Shown here piece by piece: positions 43,075-51,871 of a DNA stretch of 64,000 bases. Below the pieces are notes generated by a model, which was not told the DNA's origin, ran no database searches, and saw only the letters and a program-made list of their open reading frames with translations. Source of the stretch: Irregularibacter muris (GTDB lineage: Bacteria > Bacillota > Clostridia > Eubacteriales > Garciellaceae); the NCBI RefSeq assembly GCF_024622505.1, contig NZ_JANKAS010000004.1, positions 1 to 64,000 of the forward strand. Reading direction: 5' to 3'. A program made the position numbers and the translations under genes. The stretch's first letter is position 1. Each line of letters begins with the position of its first letter.

Positions 43075-43168
43075 TATGATCATCCCTTCTTTTTCCCTTT
43101 TTATATTATAGCTATTGTTTAGATATGATTATAACATAAATTTGTCTTGATTTATTAGAATTATTTTT

Positions 43169-43198
43169 ACAAAGCAAGTCCCAAAGGACTTGCTTTGT
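43169..43198 (-). terminator. Terminator after the HMA-like gene
   Basis: ACAAAGCAAGTCC/GGACTTGCTTTGT, a 13-bp stem, then AAAAATAATTC on the minus strand. Confidence 0.75.
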
Positions 43199-43215
43199 AT
43201 CCCTATTGAGGAACC

Positions 43216-43428
43216 TTACATAAATTGATTTTCCTCTAATATAGAGGTAATCTCTTTTTCAGATACTTCCCCTTCATTAAAGTCAACTGTCACCGTTTGG
43301 GCAAATGGATCTACTCTTACTGCATTAACACCTGATAGTTCACCTATTTGTGTTTCAATACTTTGAGCTTTGTCCCGTAAATCATGGGGTATTTCAAAAT
43401 TAGAAAGCTTAAATTTTTTTGCCTTCAT
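43216..43428 (-). CDS. HMA-domain-like protein without metal ligands
   Basis: About 70 aa. LRDKAQSIETQIGELSGVNAVRVD, QTVTVDFNEGEVSEKEITSILEE fits the ferredoxin-like heavy-metal-associated fold of copper chaperones, but the CxxC metal site is absent (the loop reads PHDLRDKA). It cannot bind copper in the usual way. Sequences of this kind may act as partner or folding domains. AGGAGG precedes the second ATG. Confidence 0.65.
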   Translation of the reverse strand: MKAKKFKLSNFEIPHDLRDKAQSIETQIGELSGVNAVRVDPFAQTVTVDFNEGEVSEKEITSILEENQFM

Positions 43429-43612
43429 CATCTCACCTCCTAAAAATAGTATTCACATTTACAAATATATTAATTGATATTCCACCGACTTTAAATAAAT
43501 ATAATTCCCTTTATTTTCTTGTTTATTACCATTAATTGATAGACTAAATTCTGAGTTAAGTTTTTAAAGTCTGGGAAAAATAGATTAAGGAATAGATATT
43601 GGAGGTTAGATT

Positions 43613-43786
43613 ATGATCAATCTTACTGATGATACATTAACTATTTTGCAAAAAAAAGATAAATATATGCAAGAATTATTTATAGAAAAAGAATATTGGA
43701 AACAAAGATATGAAAGTTCCCAACAGCAAATAAAGTATATGGCAAAGTATTTGCCTAAGGATATTAGAATCCCAGAAGATTTTTAG
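43613..43786 (+). CDS. Small alpha-helical protein, cassette gene 1
   Basis: 57 aa, rich in charged residues (LQKKDKYMQELFIEKEYWKQ onward), probably a helical hairpin, ending LPKDIRIPEDF. TTGGAGG lies seven bases before the ATG. Stop is 10 bp before the next gene. Unrecognised; too short for routine calling. Confidence 0.55.
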   Translation: MINLTDDTLTILQKKDKYMQELFIEKEYWKQRYESSQQQIKYMAKYLPKDIRIPEDF

Positions 43787-43796
43787 GAGTGAAAAC

Positions 43797-43967
43797 ATGA
43801 AAATTCCTAATGAAATGACCGATAGCGAATTATTATTTCACTATATTTCCAATAAAAAACAATCCGAAAAGCTCTACTTAGCCAATAAAGAAATTGAAGA
43901 AGAAATGAGAAGTCGCTATGAAAAGATGATTTTAAGACATACCATTAATGATAGACAGGAGGAATGA
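43797..43967 (+). CDS. Small helical protein, cassette gene 2
   Basis: 56 aa (MKIPNEMTDSELLFHYISNK, then KEIEEEMRSRYEKMILRHT). The ribosome site TAGGAG overlaps the upstream stop codon. The DSELL..YI..KK..E pattern recalls small DNA-binding or partner proteins but is not assignable. Its end overlaps the next gene's ribosome site, so three genes form one transcript. Confidence 0.55.
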   Translation: MKIPNEMTDSELLFHYISNKKQSEKLYLANKEIEEEMRSRYEKMILRHTINDRQEE

Positions 43968-43971
43968 TAAG

Positions 43972-44496
43972 GTGTCTATAGATAAAAGATTTATTGTCAA
44001 TTTGCAAGGAAAAGAATTTGTTACCTATGAAGGATTATTAGATACTGCCCATCAAAAAGGTTTAACAGGCATAGAAACCCAGATGGTAAGCTATGATCCC
44101 CAGGAACATAGAGCCATCTTTAGGGCTGTTGCCCACACCAAGGAAGGATCTTTCACTGGCTATGGGGATGCGGATACCACCAATGTCAATAGAATGATCT
44201 CTAGGCATATCATCCGTATGGCAGAGACTAGAGCAAAAGCCAGAGCTCTTCGTGACCTTACCAATATAGGAATGACTGCTCTGGAAGAACTAGGAGAGGA
44301 TGATTCTTCATCAAAGGATGATTCCTCAAATATTATATCTGATGTGGAGGCTAAGAAACTAGAGGCCTTATTATCCAATAAAAATATTGATAAGGATAAA
44401 GTACTCGAATACTATCATGTCCCTGCCCTTAAATCTCTTACCAAAGGGAAAGCCGAACACCTAAAAAATACCCTTAATAGAAGCAAACAAAACTAA
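43972..44496 (+). CDS. Possible single-strand-annealing-type DNA-binding protein
   Basis: 174 aa, GTG start with AGGAGG at 43957-43962. The middle, GYGDADTTNVNRMISRHIIRM followed by AETRAKARALRDLTNIGMTALEEL (about 75-110), resembles the core of Erf/Rad52-like annealing proteins, which keep an AETRAxxRALR pattern. The C-terminal 70 residues (DDSSSKDDSS, then VEAKKLEALLSN) look like a flexible linker plus a helical tail. No phage genes surround it. Classification is tentative; this is the third gene of a small cassette. Confidence 0.55.
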   Translation: MSIDKRFIVNLQGKEFVTYEGLLDTAHQKGLTGIETQMVSYDPQEHRAIFRAVAHTKEGSFTGYGDADTTNVNRMISRHIIRMAETRAKARALRDLTNIGMTALEELGEDDSSSKDDSSNIISDVEAKKLEALLSNKNIDKDKVLEYYHVPALKSLTKGKAEHLKNTLNRSKQN

Positions 44497-44529
44497 GCAC
44501 TTGTTGATATCAACAAGTGCTTAGTTTTG
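44488..44529. terminator. Bidirectional terminator between the cassette and the uppS-like gene
   Basis: A perfect 42-bp palindrome (arm CAAAACTAAGCACTTGTTGAT) that includes the last two sense codons and stop of the cassette gene. It serves both convergent genes. Confidence 0.9.
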
Positions 44530-44549
44530 CAATTTTACACGAAAATTTA

Positions 44550-45218
44550 CTACCCTCCTAGGGTAATATCTTGATTTTCATACCAATCCAAAGCATTATA
44601 AAAATGTTCGGGTTTAAAGTCTGGCCAATAGTCCTCTATAATATAAAAATCTGAATAAATGGATTGTACAGGTAAAAATCCACTTAGCCTTCTTCGCCCA
44701 CCCCACCTTAAAATAAGATCTACCCGTGAGATATCACAAGAGGCTATATTTTTAATCATTTGTTTTCCTAAAGCTTGGGAACACTGCCCTTGCTTATCTA
44801 AAGCATGACTTAAATCCCAATTCCATCCATAGTTTACTAAAAAATTAATTCTTATTTTTCCTTCCCCAAATTTTACAGGTTTGGTATAAGGAAGAAGTTC
44901 TTTGGGGAATAAGGGAGAGGAGGTATTTCCAATGACCAAAAGTTCAGCGTCTCTATGGGCCAAACTATTTACTGCATCTATACAGGCCTTTTGGAAGGCT
45001 GTGGTTTGCTGCTTTGGTCTCTTTGTATTGTCTTGGGTAAATCCATAAAAGGTAAGCTCCTTGACTCCTAAGTCCAGGCACATTTGATAAAGCTGAAAAC
45101 CCGGATCAATACCATGGTCATATCCCTCTTGTTTTTCCATCCCCTGGGCTACTGCCCATCTTCTATTGCCATCAGGGATGACCCCTATATGCTGAGGTAA
45201 TCGCTTAAATTTTCTCAT
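44550..45218 (-). CDS. Undecaprenyl-diphosphate-synthase-family prenyltransferase
   Basis: 222 aa. HIGVIPDGNRRWAV near 10 (catalytic Asp, substrate Arg) and DLILRWGGRRRLSGFLPVQS near 180 are cis-prenyltransferase signatures. The GNRRWA motif is normal (classically DGNGRWA), and the last residues of the family (ELYFTD.LWPDF) read DFYIIEDYWPDF. It may be the UppS or a second family member; the unusual NRRW variant suggests a paralog. Start at 45218 by AGGAGTG; the frame to 45281 is not supported. Confidence 0.75.
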   Translation of the reverse strand: MRKFKRLPQHIGVIPDGNRRWAVAQGMEKQEGYDHGIDPGFQLYQMCLDLGVKELTFYGFTQDNTKRPKQQTTAFQKACIDAVNSLAHRDAELLVIGNTSSPLFPKELLPYTKPVKFGEGKIRINFLVNYGWNWDLSHALDKQGQCSQALGKQMIKNIASCDISRVDLILRWGGRRRLSGFLPVQSIYSDFYIIEDYWPDFKPEHFYNALDWYENQDITLGG

Positions 45219-45366
45219 AAATACAACACTCCTGCAATCATTTTGTAAAATAAGAAAGTTGATTTGTATGTAAGGGATCAAACTTTCTTATTATGATTAT
45301 TCCACAGGAGTGTTATAATAAACCTACTTTATAAAATTTTCCAAGAATAAGCTAAAGGCAAAGTCA

Positions 45367-45714
45367 TTATTCTTGCTCTAATTCATCCTCAAATTCTTCG
45401 TCCAGCATGGCGTCATATACTTCAGCTACCTTTTCAAATTCATCATCATCTTCAATAACAGATAACACTGGCCCTTCTTCAGTTTCTTGGTAGCCATAAA
45501 TAAATACTGTTTCTTCCCCTTCAGGAAGCAAAACAATATAATCCTTTCCATCCACTTCAAATCCAACCACAATTTCGCATTCCAATTCACTACCATCTTC
45601 TAAAGTCAAATACATCATCTCAGCATCTTCATGATGATGATCTCCATGGCATTGGCACTCCCCATGATCATGGTCATGTTTATGATCGTGATCTCCGTTA
45701 CAATTACAACCCAT
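45367..45714 (-). CDS. DUF1292 protein with His/Cys-rich metal-binding N-terminus
   Basis: 115 aa. The first 32 residues carry 11 His and 4 Cys (CNCNGDHDHKHDHDHGEC, then QCHGDHHHED), then a DUF1292 domain (LTLEDGSELECEIVVGFEV ... FIYGYQETEEG) and a strongly acidic tail. The domain itself is common in clostridia and of unknown function; the metal-chelating head is unusual. Possible role in zinc or nickel storage. AGGAGGGG lies before the ATG. Confidence 0.8.
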   Translation of the reverse strand: MGCNCNGDHDHKHDHDHGECQCHGDHHHEDAEMMYLTLEDGSELECEIVVGFEVDGKDYIVLLPEGEETVFIYGYQETEEGPVLSVIEDDDEFEKVAEVYDAMLDEEFEDELEQE

Positions 45715-45795
45715 AAATACCCCTCCTTAAAATTGTTTTCTATATTATCCTTCTTCTTAAGGATATCCTATTATAAGTCTTTTAAAAACAAAAAA

Positions 45796-45815
45796 GCAAG
45801 GAATTTCTTCCTTGC
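45796..45815 (-). terminator. Terminator of the tRNA-Lys gene
   Basis: GCAAGGAA/TTCCTTGC stem followed by TTTTTTGTTTTT on the minus strand, 22 bp after the CCA end. Confidence 0.85.
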
Positions 45816-45836
45816 ATTATATATTTATCTTATGTA

Positions 45837-45913
45837 TGGTACTCCCTCAGGGATTCGAACCCTGGACACCCTGATTAAGAGTCAGGTGCTCTGACCAGCT
45901 GAGCTAAGGGAGT
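45837..45913 (-). tRNA. tRNA-Lys (anticodon CTT)
   Basis: On the minus strand the molecule starts ACTCCCTTAGCTCAGCTGG and ends with an AGGGAGT acceptor strand and encoded ACCA. Acceptor stem ACTCCCT/AGGGAGT (7 bp), D-arm GCTC...GAGC, anticodon loop CTCTTAA with CTT, and T-arm CAGGG TTCGAAT CCCTG are all well formed. Confidence 0.95.
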
Positions 45914-46093
45914 GAAAATGATTCTTTCTCTCAATTACCTATTTATTATAAAATAAAACCTTTATTTTGTCCACAGGGAATCTGTGGAATGATTAGCAAA
46001 TTCCCATAAAATTGTTAAATTCTTCATTATTTGGTATAATAGGCATAATTGTAATTTCTAACAGTATATTGATGAGCATAGGAGGAAGTATAA

Positions 46094-46585
46094 ATGGATC
46101 AAAAAGAACAAAGCGTTTATGAAGTTTTAGATGAGTTAGGTATTGTCTATCAACGCCATGAACATCCTCCCGTATATACGGTGGAAGAAGCGGAAAAATA
46201 TTGGGCAGATATTGAAGGTGTGCATTGTAAAAATTTATTTTTAAGAAATCAAAAGGGAAAAAGACACTTTCTCGTGGTATTAACCGATTCAAAAAAAGTA
46301 GATTTTAGTCGTTTATCTAGTTATGTAGGTGGAGAAAAACTTAGCTTTGCCTCGGATAAGCGCCTCACTAAATATTTAGGATTGGAAACTGGAGCGGTTT
46401 CTCCCTTTGGCCTCATTAATGATGAACAGGATGCGGTTGAGGTATTGATTGATAAGGATTTAAAAGAAGCTGATAAAATAAACTTTCATCCCAATGTCAA
46501 TACAGCAACAGTGACCATCAGTGGGCAAGATTTTGGGAAATTTTTAGATTGGACAGAGAATTCGGTTTCTTATATTGATATTTAG
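46094..46585 (+). CDS. YbaK/ProX-type aminoacyl-tRNA deacylase
   Basis: 163 aa. The N-terminal DELGIVYQRHEHPPVYTVEEAEKYW and then HCKNLFLRNQKGKRHFLVVL and the Lys of VDFSRLSSYVGGEKLSFAS are hallmarks of the YbaK/ProX domain. It hydrolyses mischarged tRNA (prolyl-tRNA carrying Ala or Cys in ProX). GATGAGC and AGGAGGAAG precede the ATG. Free-standing, so it acts as a separate editing factor. Confidence 0.85.
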   Translation: MDQKEQSVYEVLDELGIVYQRHEHPPVYTVEEAEKYWADIEGVHCKNLFLRNQKGKRHFLVVLTDSKKVDFSRLSSYVGGEKLSFASDKRLTKYLGLETGAVSPFGLINDEQDAVEVLIDKDLKEADKINFHPNVNTATVTISGQDFGKFLDWTENSVSYIDI

Positions 46586-46592
46586 AAAATAA

Positions 46593-46628
46593 TGAGGGCA
46601 GATGGATAAAGCGATCCATCTGCCCTCA
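46593..46628. terminator. Bidirectional terminator between the deacylase and LprI-like genes
   Basis: TGAGGGCAGATGGAT pairs perfectly with ATCCATCTGCCCTCA around a 6-base loop; located between two convergent stops. Confidence 0.9.
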
Positions 46629-46648
46629 CTAACATTCACTTCTATTTT

Positions 46649-47263
46649 TTATTCTGTCATATACTTGTTCACTAACTCATAACATCTATCTTTTGTTGAT
46701 TGGTAAAGGGATGAATGATAGGCAACAAATTCAAAGGTTCCACCCTTGTATTGGGAAGCTTCTTGATCTGCTAAAGCTTCTTTTTGTTCTATCCATTTAA
46801 TTTGTTCAGTTTTTAAATTTTTCATTGTTTCTGAGGACAACTGCTTTTTTAATAAAGCATAGATATCATTTAAGGCTTCATCATACATATCATAGGATTT
46901 TCCGTAGAAACTGCGCATAGCATTTGTTGCTCCAGCATCTGAATCCTTTTTTTCTGGTAAGGTATCAAGTTCTTCTTGTATGTCATCTAATCTTGTCAGA
47001 AATTCTTTTCTTCCTTTTACTTTTGTTATTGAATTTGGTGTGTTGCTTTCCGAAACATTTTCATTTGCTTTTTCATCAGATTCTCCATCTGGCAGAGCTG
47101 TTTTCCCTGTATCATCATCTTTATTCAGATTATCTTCTACTTGCTGATTTTCTCCTGTTTCACTTGCAGACTCTTGATCTTTTTTACTATCTTTTGTACA
47201 TGCTACCAATGTGAGGATTGATAATGCTATGACAATAAGAAATACAATTTTTTTATTCTTCAT
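46649..47263 (-). CDS. LprI-domain lipoprotein
   Basis: 204 aa. Lipobox LVACTKD (Cys near 22), a long low-complexity Glu/Asn/Asp/Thr linker (about 25-85), then DEALNDIYALLKKQLSSETM and LKTEQIKWIEQKEAL, which fit the LprI (lysozyme-inhibitor-like, DUF1311) pattern of an alternating helical domain. Probably anchored on the outer face of the membrane. Whether it inhibits lysozyme is unknown. Confidence 0.75.
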   Translation of the reverse strand: MKNKKIVFLIVIALSILTLVACTKDSKKDQESASETGENQQVEDNLNKDDDTGKTALPDGESDEKANENVSESNTPNSITKVKGRKEFLTRLDDIQEELDTLPEKKDSDAGATNAMRSFYGKSYDMYDEALNDIYALLKKQLSSETMKNLKTEQIKWIEQKEALADQEASQYKGGTFEFVAYHSSLYQSTKDRCYELVNKYMTE

Positions 47264-47412
47264 GAGTAAGCTCCTTTTGATTTTTTGTCATTACATTTTA
47301 TCCTAACATAATAACAGTCCAAAATTAAGGAGTTTTTTTCTACTATTTTGTGAACATTTTTATCAAATTCATATAGCTCTACTGATACAAGAACACACAA
47401 GAATCCAATAGA

Positions 47413-47838
47413 TTATGCTGAAAATATATGCTTAAAGTTATTCTCTAAATGCTGAAATAGCTTTGGCGTAATATCTTTGTATGTTAAGTTAGATGGCAAT
47501 GTTTCAAAACATTCTATTTTTTCCATTTCACTTTCGGGTAAGTCATTTAATTCCTTTATCTCTGCATAAAAGACCATTCCATTAGCCCATGAAGTTTCAT
47601 CGCCAGCCCAATAATCAAATATGGGTTTTATATCAAATGAAGTAGCACCTGTTTCTTCAAACAATTCTCTTTTAGCAGCATCCAAGGGAGTTTCACCTAA
47701 CTCTATATGTCCACCAGCGGTTTCCCATGTCTCTCTCTTTTTATGTCTACACAAAACCCATTTCCCATGGTACTTTGCTATAATGACTACATATTTATAA
47801 TTCTTTAAATCGTTTAGTTCATAGGCTTTACAATTCAT
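47413..47838 (-). CDS. Nudix hydrolase
   Basis: 141 aa. Nudix box GGHIELGETPLDAAKRELFEETGA at about 43-66 has the Gx5Ex7REUxEExGU pattern complete, including all catalytic Glu. Substrate specificity cannot be predicted. TGGGGGAA precedes the ATG. Single gene, no partner. Confidence 0.85.
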   Translation of the reverse strand: MNCKAYELNDLKNYKYVVIIAKYHGKWVLCRHKKRETWETAGGHIELGETPLDAAKRELFEETGATSFDIKPIFDYWAGDETSWANGMVFYAEIKELNDLPESEMEKIECFETLPSNLTYKDITPKLFQHLENNFKHIFSA

Positions 47839-47942
47839 AGCGTTTCCCCCACTTAAGTATTATCTTTCCTATACACTCCCCTACCCTTAACGTTCTATCT
47901 CTAAGTTACTAACATCTATTTCTACTTTCCAACCTGTCCTCC

Positions 47943-49544
47943 CTAAATTGAAATTTCTTTAAATTTTTTCACAAAAACCTTATACACAAGATGTCTTGCA
48001 AGAAGATAAAGAAGGAAAAATATACCTGATATAAGAATAATCATTGTTTCATTTTTGGCCTTTACCACCATAAATATTCCATATATACCAAAGCCTATAA
48101 CTACTCGTAAAGCCAAGGAAATCATCACATTCATATTGTTTTTCACTGCCGCAGTGGGATGGGTCCAATTCAACATCGGTCTAAAAATATTGATCACAAT
48201 ATCCACAGTGGCTAAAAATAGGGTTAAAGAAATGGTAACCACTATGCCTAAAAGAATATCCATGGCCGAAAGATCCATAATAAACATACTGCCTATACCT
48301 AATAATAATGAACCAAATAAGTTTAAAATCATGGTAGTGATTACCCGATAGCGAAGATTATCCTTCAAAGAAATAGGTAAAACTTTGGTCTCCCAAAAAG
48401 CCTTTCCTTCCCTTGTAATCGCCGTAGCAGATATATTGCTAATGATAGCAGGAGAAGATAATACCCCTGCAAATATAAGCACTCTATAGGGGGCTAATAA
48501 AGGTGAATTTAAAGCCTCTATAGATGTTTCTCCTGTAAACATACTTATTCCAAAAACTAATACGGGGACCAACATATTCAAAAAAGTATTGAGAAAAAAT
48601 GTGGGATTGGAGGTAATAATGAAAAAATTTCTCCTAATGAGTTGTAATCCTACACTTCTCTTTTTATAATAAATGCTTCCTTCTTTTATGCTTACACTAC
48701 CTTCTTGACTAAAGGACATCATAGCCTTTCTATAAATGGCTTTGGATAGACCCTGTAGAAGCAAAACCAGAATAATGGTTATTCCTAAAAACAATATCAT
48801 GTCTACAAATGAACCCTGGACCATATTGGTAAGCCATAGACTAGGGGGGAAGGGTTTCCCCACTGCCTTTAATAACCCCTCTGGTTGGGCTAGTAATTGT
48901 TGCATCCTTTCTGGATCAGACTGAAATCTTGACAATATTAATTGCAAGGCAACAATGAAAAATAGAAAAAGGATACTTCCCAATATGGAAAATAAATTCC
49001 TCCTTTTGCTTCCCCCCACCCATCGCATAATAGGTAAAATAATCAAAGTGGCAATGGTTAGAGGTAATATAGGCGAAACAATAAAGGCAATAAGAGATAA
49101 CAAAATCAGTAAAATATTCATTTCCTGATTTATGGTGTAGATTGCTAAAGCTGGTCCAAAGATAAATGCACTCATCCCTAAAAGATAAATATAAATCGCA
49201 CTTAATTTTGACAAAACTATTGCACTTTCTTTTATAGGTAGGGAAGATAAAAATGTAATGTCCTTAGAATAAAAAAAGATAGACATGATAAAAGGTATTG
49301 CGGCAAATAACATAGCAATCACAGCACCTATATAGGCAAGGGTAACCAGTATTTGAGGATAACCCACCATGGCCAAGGGAGTATAAAGACTCTGGGATAA
49401 TTGAATGGCAGGAAATAGTAATAACAACCCAACCACTATAAAAAGTCCTTTTCCCAGTATTCCTTTTTTCAGATTTAGTCCACTCTGGTATCGACTAAAA
49501 AAATCCTTTAATTGTAATTTGGTTAAAGACATAAATTTATTCAT
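47943..49544 (-). CDS. ABC exporter membrane subunit
   Basis: 533 aa with about 12 membrane helices in two halves; motifs such as FYSKDITFLSSLPIKE (helix entry loop) and AITREGKAFWETKVLPIS resemble the putative ABC exporter family found next to a lone ATPase in clostridia. It overlaps the ATPase stop by eight bases. The substrate is unknown; antibiotic or peptide export is typical for such pairs. Confidence 0.85.
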   Translation of the reverse strand: MNKFMSLTKLQLKDFFSRYQSGLNLKKGILGKGLFIVVGLLLLFPAIQLSQSLYTPLAMVGYPQILVTLAYIGAVIAMLFAAIPFIMSIFFYSKDITFLSSLPIKESAIVLSKLSAIYIYLLGMSAFIFGPALAIYTINQEMNILLILLSLIAFIVSPILPLTIATLIILPIMRWVGGSKRRNLFSILGSILFLFFIVALQLILSRFQSDPERMQQLLAQPEGLLKAVGKPFPPSLWLTNMVQGSFVDMILFLGITIILVLLLQGLSKAIYRKAMMSFSQEGSVSIKEGSIYYKKRSVGLQLIRRNFFIITSNPTFFLNTFLNMLVPVLVFGISMFTGETSIEALNSPLLAPYRVLIFAGVLSSPAIISNISATAITREGKAFWETKVLPISLKDNLRYRVITTMILNLFGSLLLGIGSMFIMDLSAMDILLGIVVTISLTLFLATVDIVINIFRPMLNWTHPTAAVKNNMNVMISLALRVVIGFGIYGIFMVVKAKNETMIILISGIFFLLYLLARHLVYKVFVKKFKEISI

Positions 49545-50256
49545 CTTTGGTCATCTCCAAGAAAATTTGTTCTAGCGTAGCATTGGTATTTTTCTTAATA
49601 TTTTCTGGGGTATCACAGGCTATTAATTTCCCTTTATTAATTATGGCCACCCGATCACATAGATTTTCTACGACTTCCAACACATGGGAGGAGAAAAATA
49701 CTGTGCCTCCATTATTACAATGTTCTTTCATGACATCCTTTAATATTTTTGCTGATTGGGGGTCTAGCCCTACCAAAGGTTCATCCAATATAAATAGTTT
49801 GGGATCGGGAATTAATGCGCCTGAAACCAGTAGTTTTTGTTTCATTCCATGGGAAAATGAGTTAATGGGTTGACCTAGGGCATGGTCAATTTGAAAAGCC
49901 TTAGTAAATCTTTCAATCCTTTCCCTTCTTTGCTCTACTGCTACATCGTACATATCCGCAATAAAGTTTAAATAATCAATGCCCTTAATGGCATCAAAAA
50001 TAGCTGGATGATCAGGTACATAAGTAAAATTAATCTTGGCTCTTAAGGGGGATTTATCTATATCTACGCCATTTATAGTAATTTCCCCTTCCGAGGGAGA
50101 GAGAATACCTGTAATCATCTTAATGGCTGTGGTTTTACCGGCTCCATTGGGGCCAATAAATCCCATGATTTCTCCTTTTTTTACTTCTAAATTTAAACTA
50201 TCCACTGCATTTTTCTTATTATCATAACTTTTACTGACATTTTTTAAAGATAGCAT
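49537..50256 (-). CDS. ABC exporter ATPase (CcmA/NatA type)
   Basis: 239 aa. GPNGAGKTTAI near 35, FSHGMKQKL (signature) near 132, FILDEPLVGLDP near 152 and SSHVLEVVENLCDR. One ATPase domain with a short C-terminal extension. GGAGGAGG precedes the ATG. Operon with the membrane subunit. Confidence 0.9.
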   Translation of the reverse strand: MLSLKNVSKSYDNKKNAVDSLNLEVKKGEIMGFIGPNGAGKTTAIKMITGILSPSEGEITINGVDIDKSPLRAKINFTYVPDHPAIFDAIKGIDYLNFIADMYDVAVEQRRERIERFTKAFQIDHALGQPINSFSHGMKQKLLVSGALIPDPKLFILDEPLVGLDPQSAKILKDVMKEHCNNGGTVFFSSHVLEVVENLCDRVAIINKGKLIACDTPENIKKNTNATLEQIFLEMTKDE

Positions 50257-50406
50257 CTTTGAACCTCCTCCGACTTTATGTATGCATCTAATTTGCCCTT
50301 TGGAAAATCTTCCATTTTATTCTATTCCTTTCCTCCTATCATATCAATAGATTTTGCATCATTTCAATAGAAAAATTAAGATAATTTCTATTACTTGCGA
50401 CATAAA

Positions 50407-50444
50407 AAAGCATCTGGTTTTTGTAAGGAAAAACCAAATGCTTT
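50407..50444 (-). terminator. Terminator after spoVAE
   Basis: AAAGCATCTGGTTTTT pairs with AAAAACCAAATGCTTT, followed by TTATGTC on the minus strand. Confidence 0.8.
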
Positions 50445-50500
50445 CACTTTATTTCTTGAAATCTATTTTATGGTCTATATATGGTTTACAAGGTTCTAGC

Positions 50501-50854
50501 CTATCCCTTGGGCCTGAAGATCAAGGAGGCAATAAAGGCAAAAATAATAGCTGCCGATACCCCGGCACTGGTAATATCAAAAACTCCTGTCAGAACTCCG
50601 ACAAAGCCATCTCTTTCAAACTCCATCATTGCTCCCTTTAAAAGGGCATTACCAAAACTACTTATGGGTATACTTGCTCCTGCTCCTGCAAATTTAATTA
50701 AAGGATCATACCAACCCAAACCTCCTAATATAGCTCCTGCGGATACAAAACTAGTCGTAACGTGGGCAGGGGTTAACCGAAATACATCAATTAAAATTTG
50801 ACCCAGTACACAAATACCTCCACCTACCACAAAAGCCCAAAAAAATTTTTCCAA
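50501..50854 (-). CDS. spoVAE: Stage V sporulation protein AE
   Basis: 117 aa, four membrane helices, starting at TTG ([18 protein letters not shown] on the protein level) with AAGGAG seven bases upstream; B. subtilis SpoVAE begins almost identically. Part of the dipicolinic acid channel that loads and releases Ca-DPA in spores. Last of the spoVAC-AD-AE operon. Confidence 0.9.
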   Translation of the reverse strand: MEKFFWAFVVGGGICVLGQILIDVFRLTPAHVTTSFVSAGAILGGLGWYDPLIKFAGAGASIPISSFGNALLKGAMMEFERDGFVGVLTGVFDITSAGVSAAIIFAFIASLIFRPKG

Positions 50855-50869
50855 ATTTGTCACTCCTTT

Positions 50870-51871
50870 CTACATTTCTATGGATACTGCATGGGCTATA
50901 CAGGGGATAGTTTCCTTTTGCTGATAGGAAAGAGGGGAGAGCAAAGCCCCAGTGGCTATAATTAATATTTTTTTCAGTTCTCCCCTACGCATTCTATTGA
51001 GAAGATGTCCATAGGTAACTGTAGCAGCGGATGCACATCCACTGGCTCCTGCAAAGACTGGTTGGTCTTCTTTGTATATTAACATTCCACAATCTGTAAA
51101 TATTTCTGGCGGAATAATCAATCCTTCCTTTTCCAATATTTCACTAGTAATCTCAAATCCAACACTGGCTAAATCCCCTGTGGCAATTAAATCATAATCT
51201 GTAGGCTGTATATTTAAATCTCGAAAATGTGCTCTAATCGTATCTACAGCTGCGGGCGCCATAGCTGCCCCCATATTCATGGGGTCAGTAAGTCCCATAT
51301 CTACGACCTTCCCAATGGTAGCATGGGTAACCTTAGGTCCCTTTCCCTGTTGAGCCACTAACGCTGCTCCTGCCCCAGTAACCGTCCATTGAGCTGTAGG
51401 AGGTTTTTGGATCCCATATTCAGTGGGATAACGAAACTGCCTTTCTGAGGTACCATTGTGACTAGAAGTAGCGGCTAGCACATAATTGGCTGCCTTACTA
51501 TCCACGATTAGGGATGCTAGAGCTAGACCTTCCATAGAAGTAGAGCAAGCCCCAAATATTCCTAAATAAGGTATTCCCAATGTACGGGCAGCAAAGCTGC
51601 TATTTGTAATCTGATTAATTAAGTCACCGCTAATTAAAAAATCTATATTTTCTTCTTTTAAATTGGCTTTTTGTATGGCTTTTTGACAACATTGTTCCTG
51701 TAGTATTTGCTCGGCTTTTTCAAAACTATCCTGTCCCATCCATATGTCATCATTAATCACGTCAAAATCCTGTGCTAAGGCTCCCTGTCCTTCAAAGGGT
51801 CCACCTACAGCAGCCGAAGAAAGAATAACAGGTTGGGAATCAAATTTCCACGTTTGCTTTCCTACTAGCAT
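50870..51871 (-). CDS. spoVAD: Stage V sporulation protein AD
   Basis: 333 aa, thiolase-like fold. FGACSTSMEGLALASLIVDS near 130 with the pseudo-active Cys, GDLASVGFEITSEIL near 230, ADCG-like TDCGMLIY near 265. It binds dipicolinic acid in the channel complex. Adjacent to spoVAC by one base. Confidence 0.95.
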   Translation of the reverse strand: MLVGKQTWKFDSQPVILSSAAVGGPFEGQGALAQDFDVINDDIWMGQDSFEKAEQILQEQCCQKAIQKANLKEENIDFLISGDLINQITNSSFAARTLGIPYLGIFGACSTSMEGLALASLIVDSKAANYVLAATSSHNGTSERQFRYPTEYGIQKPPTAQWTVTGAGAALVAQQGKGPKVTHATIGKVVDMGLTDPMNMGAAMAPAAVDTIRAHFRDLNIQPTDYDLIATGDLASVGFEITSEILEKEGLIIPPEIFTDCGMLIYKEDQPVFAGASGCASAATVTYGHLLNRMRRGELKKILIIATGALLSPLSYQQKETIPCIAHAVSIEM

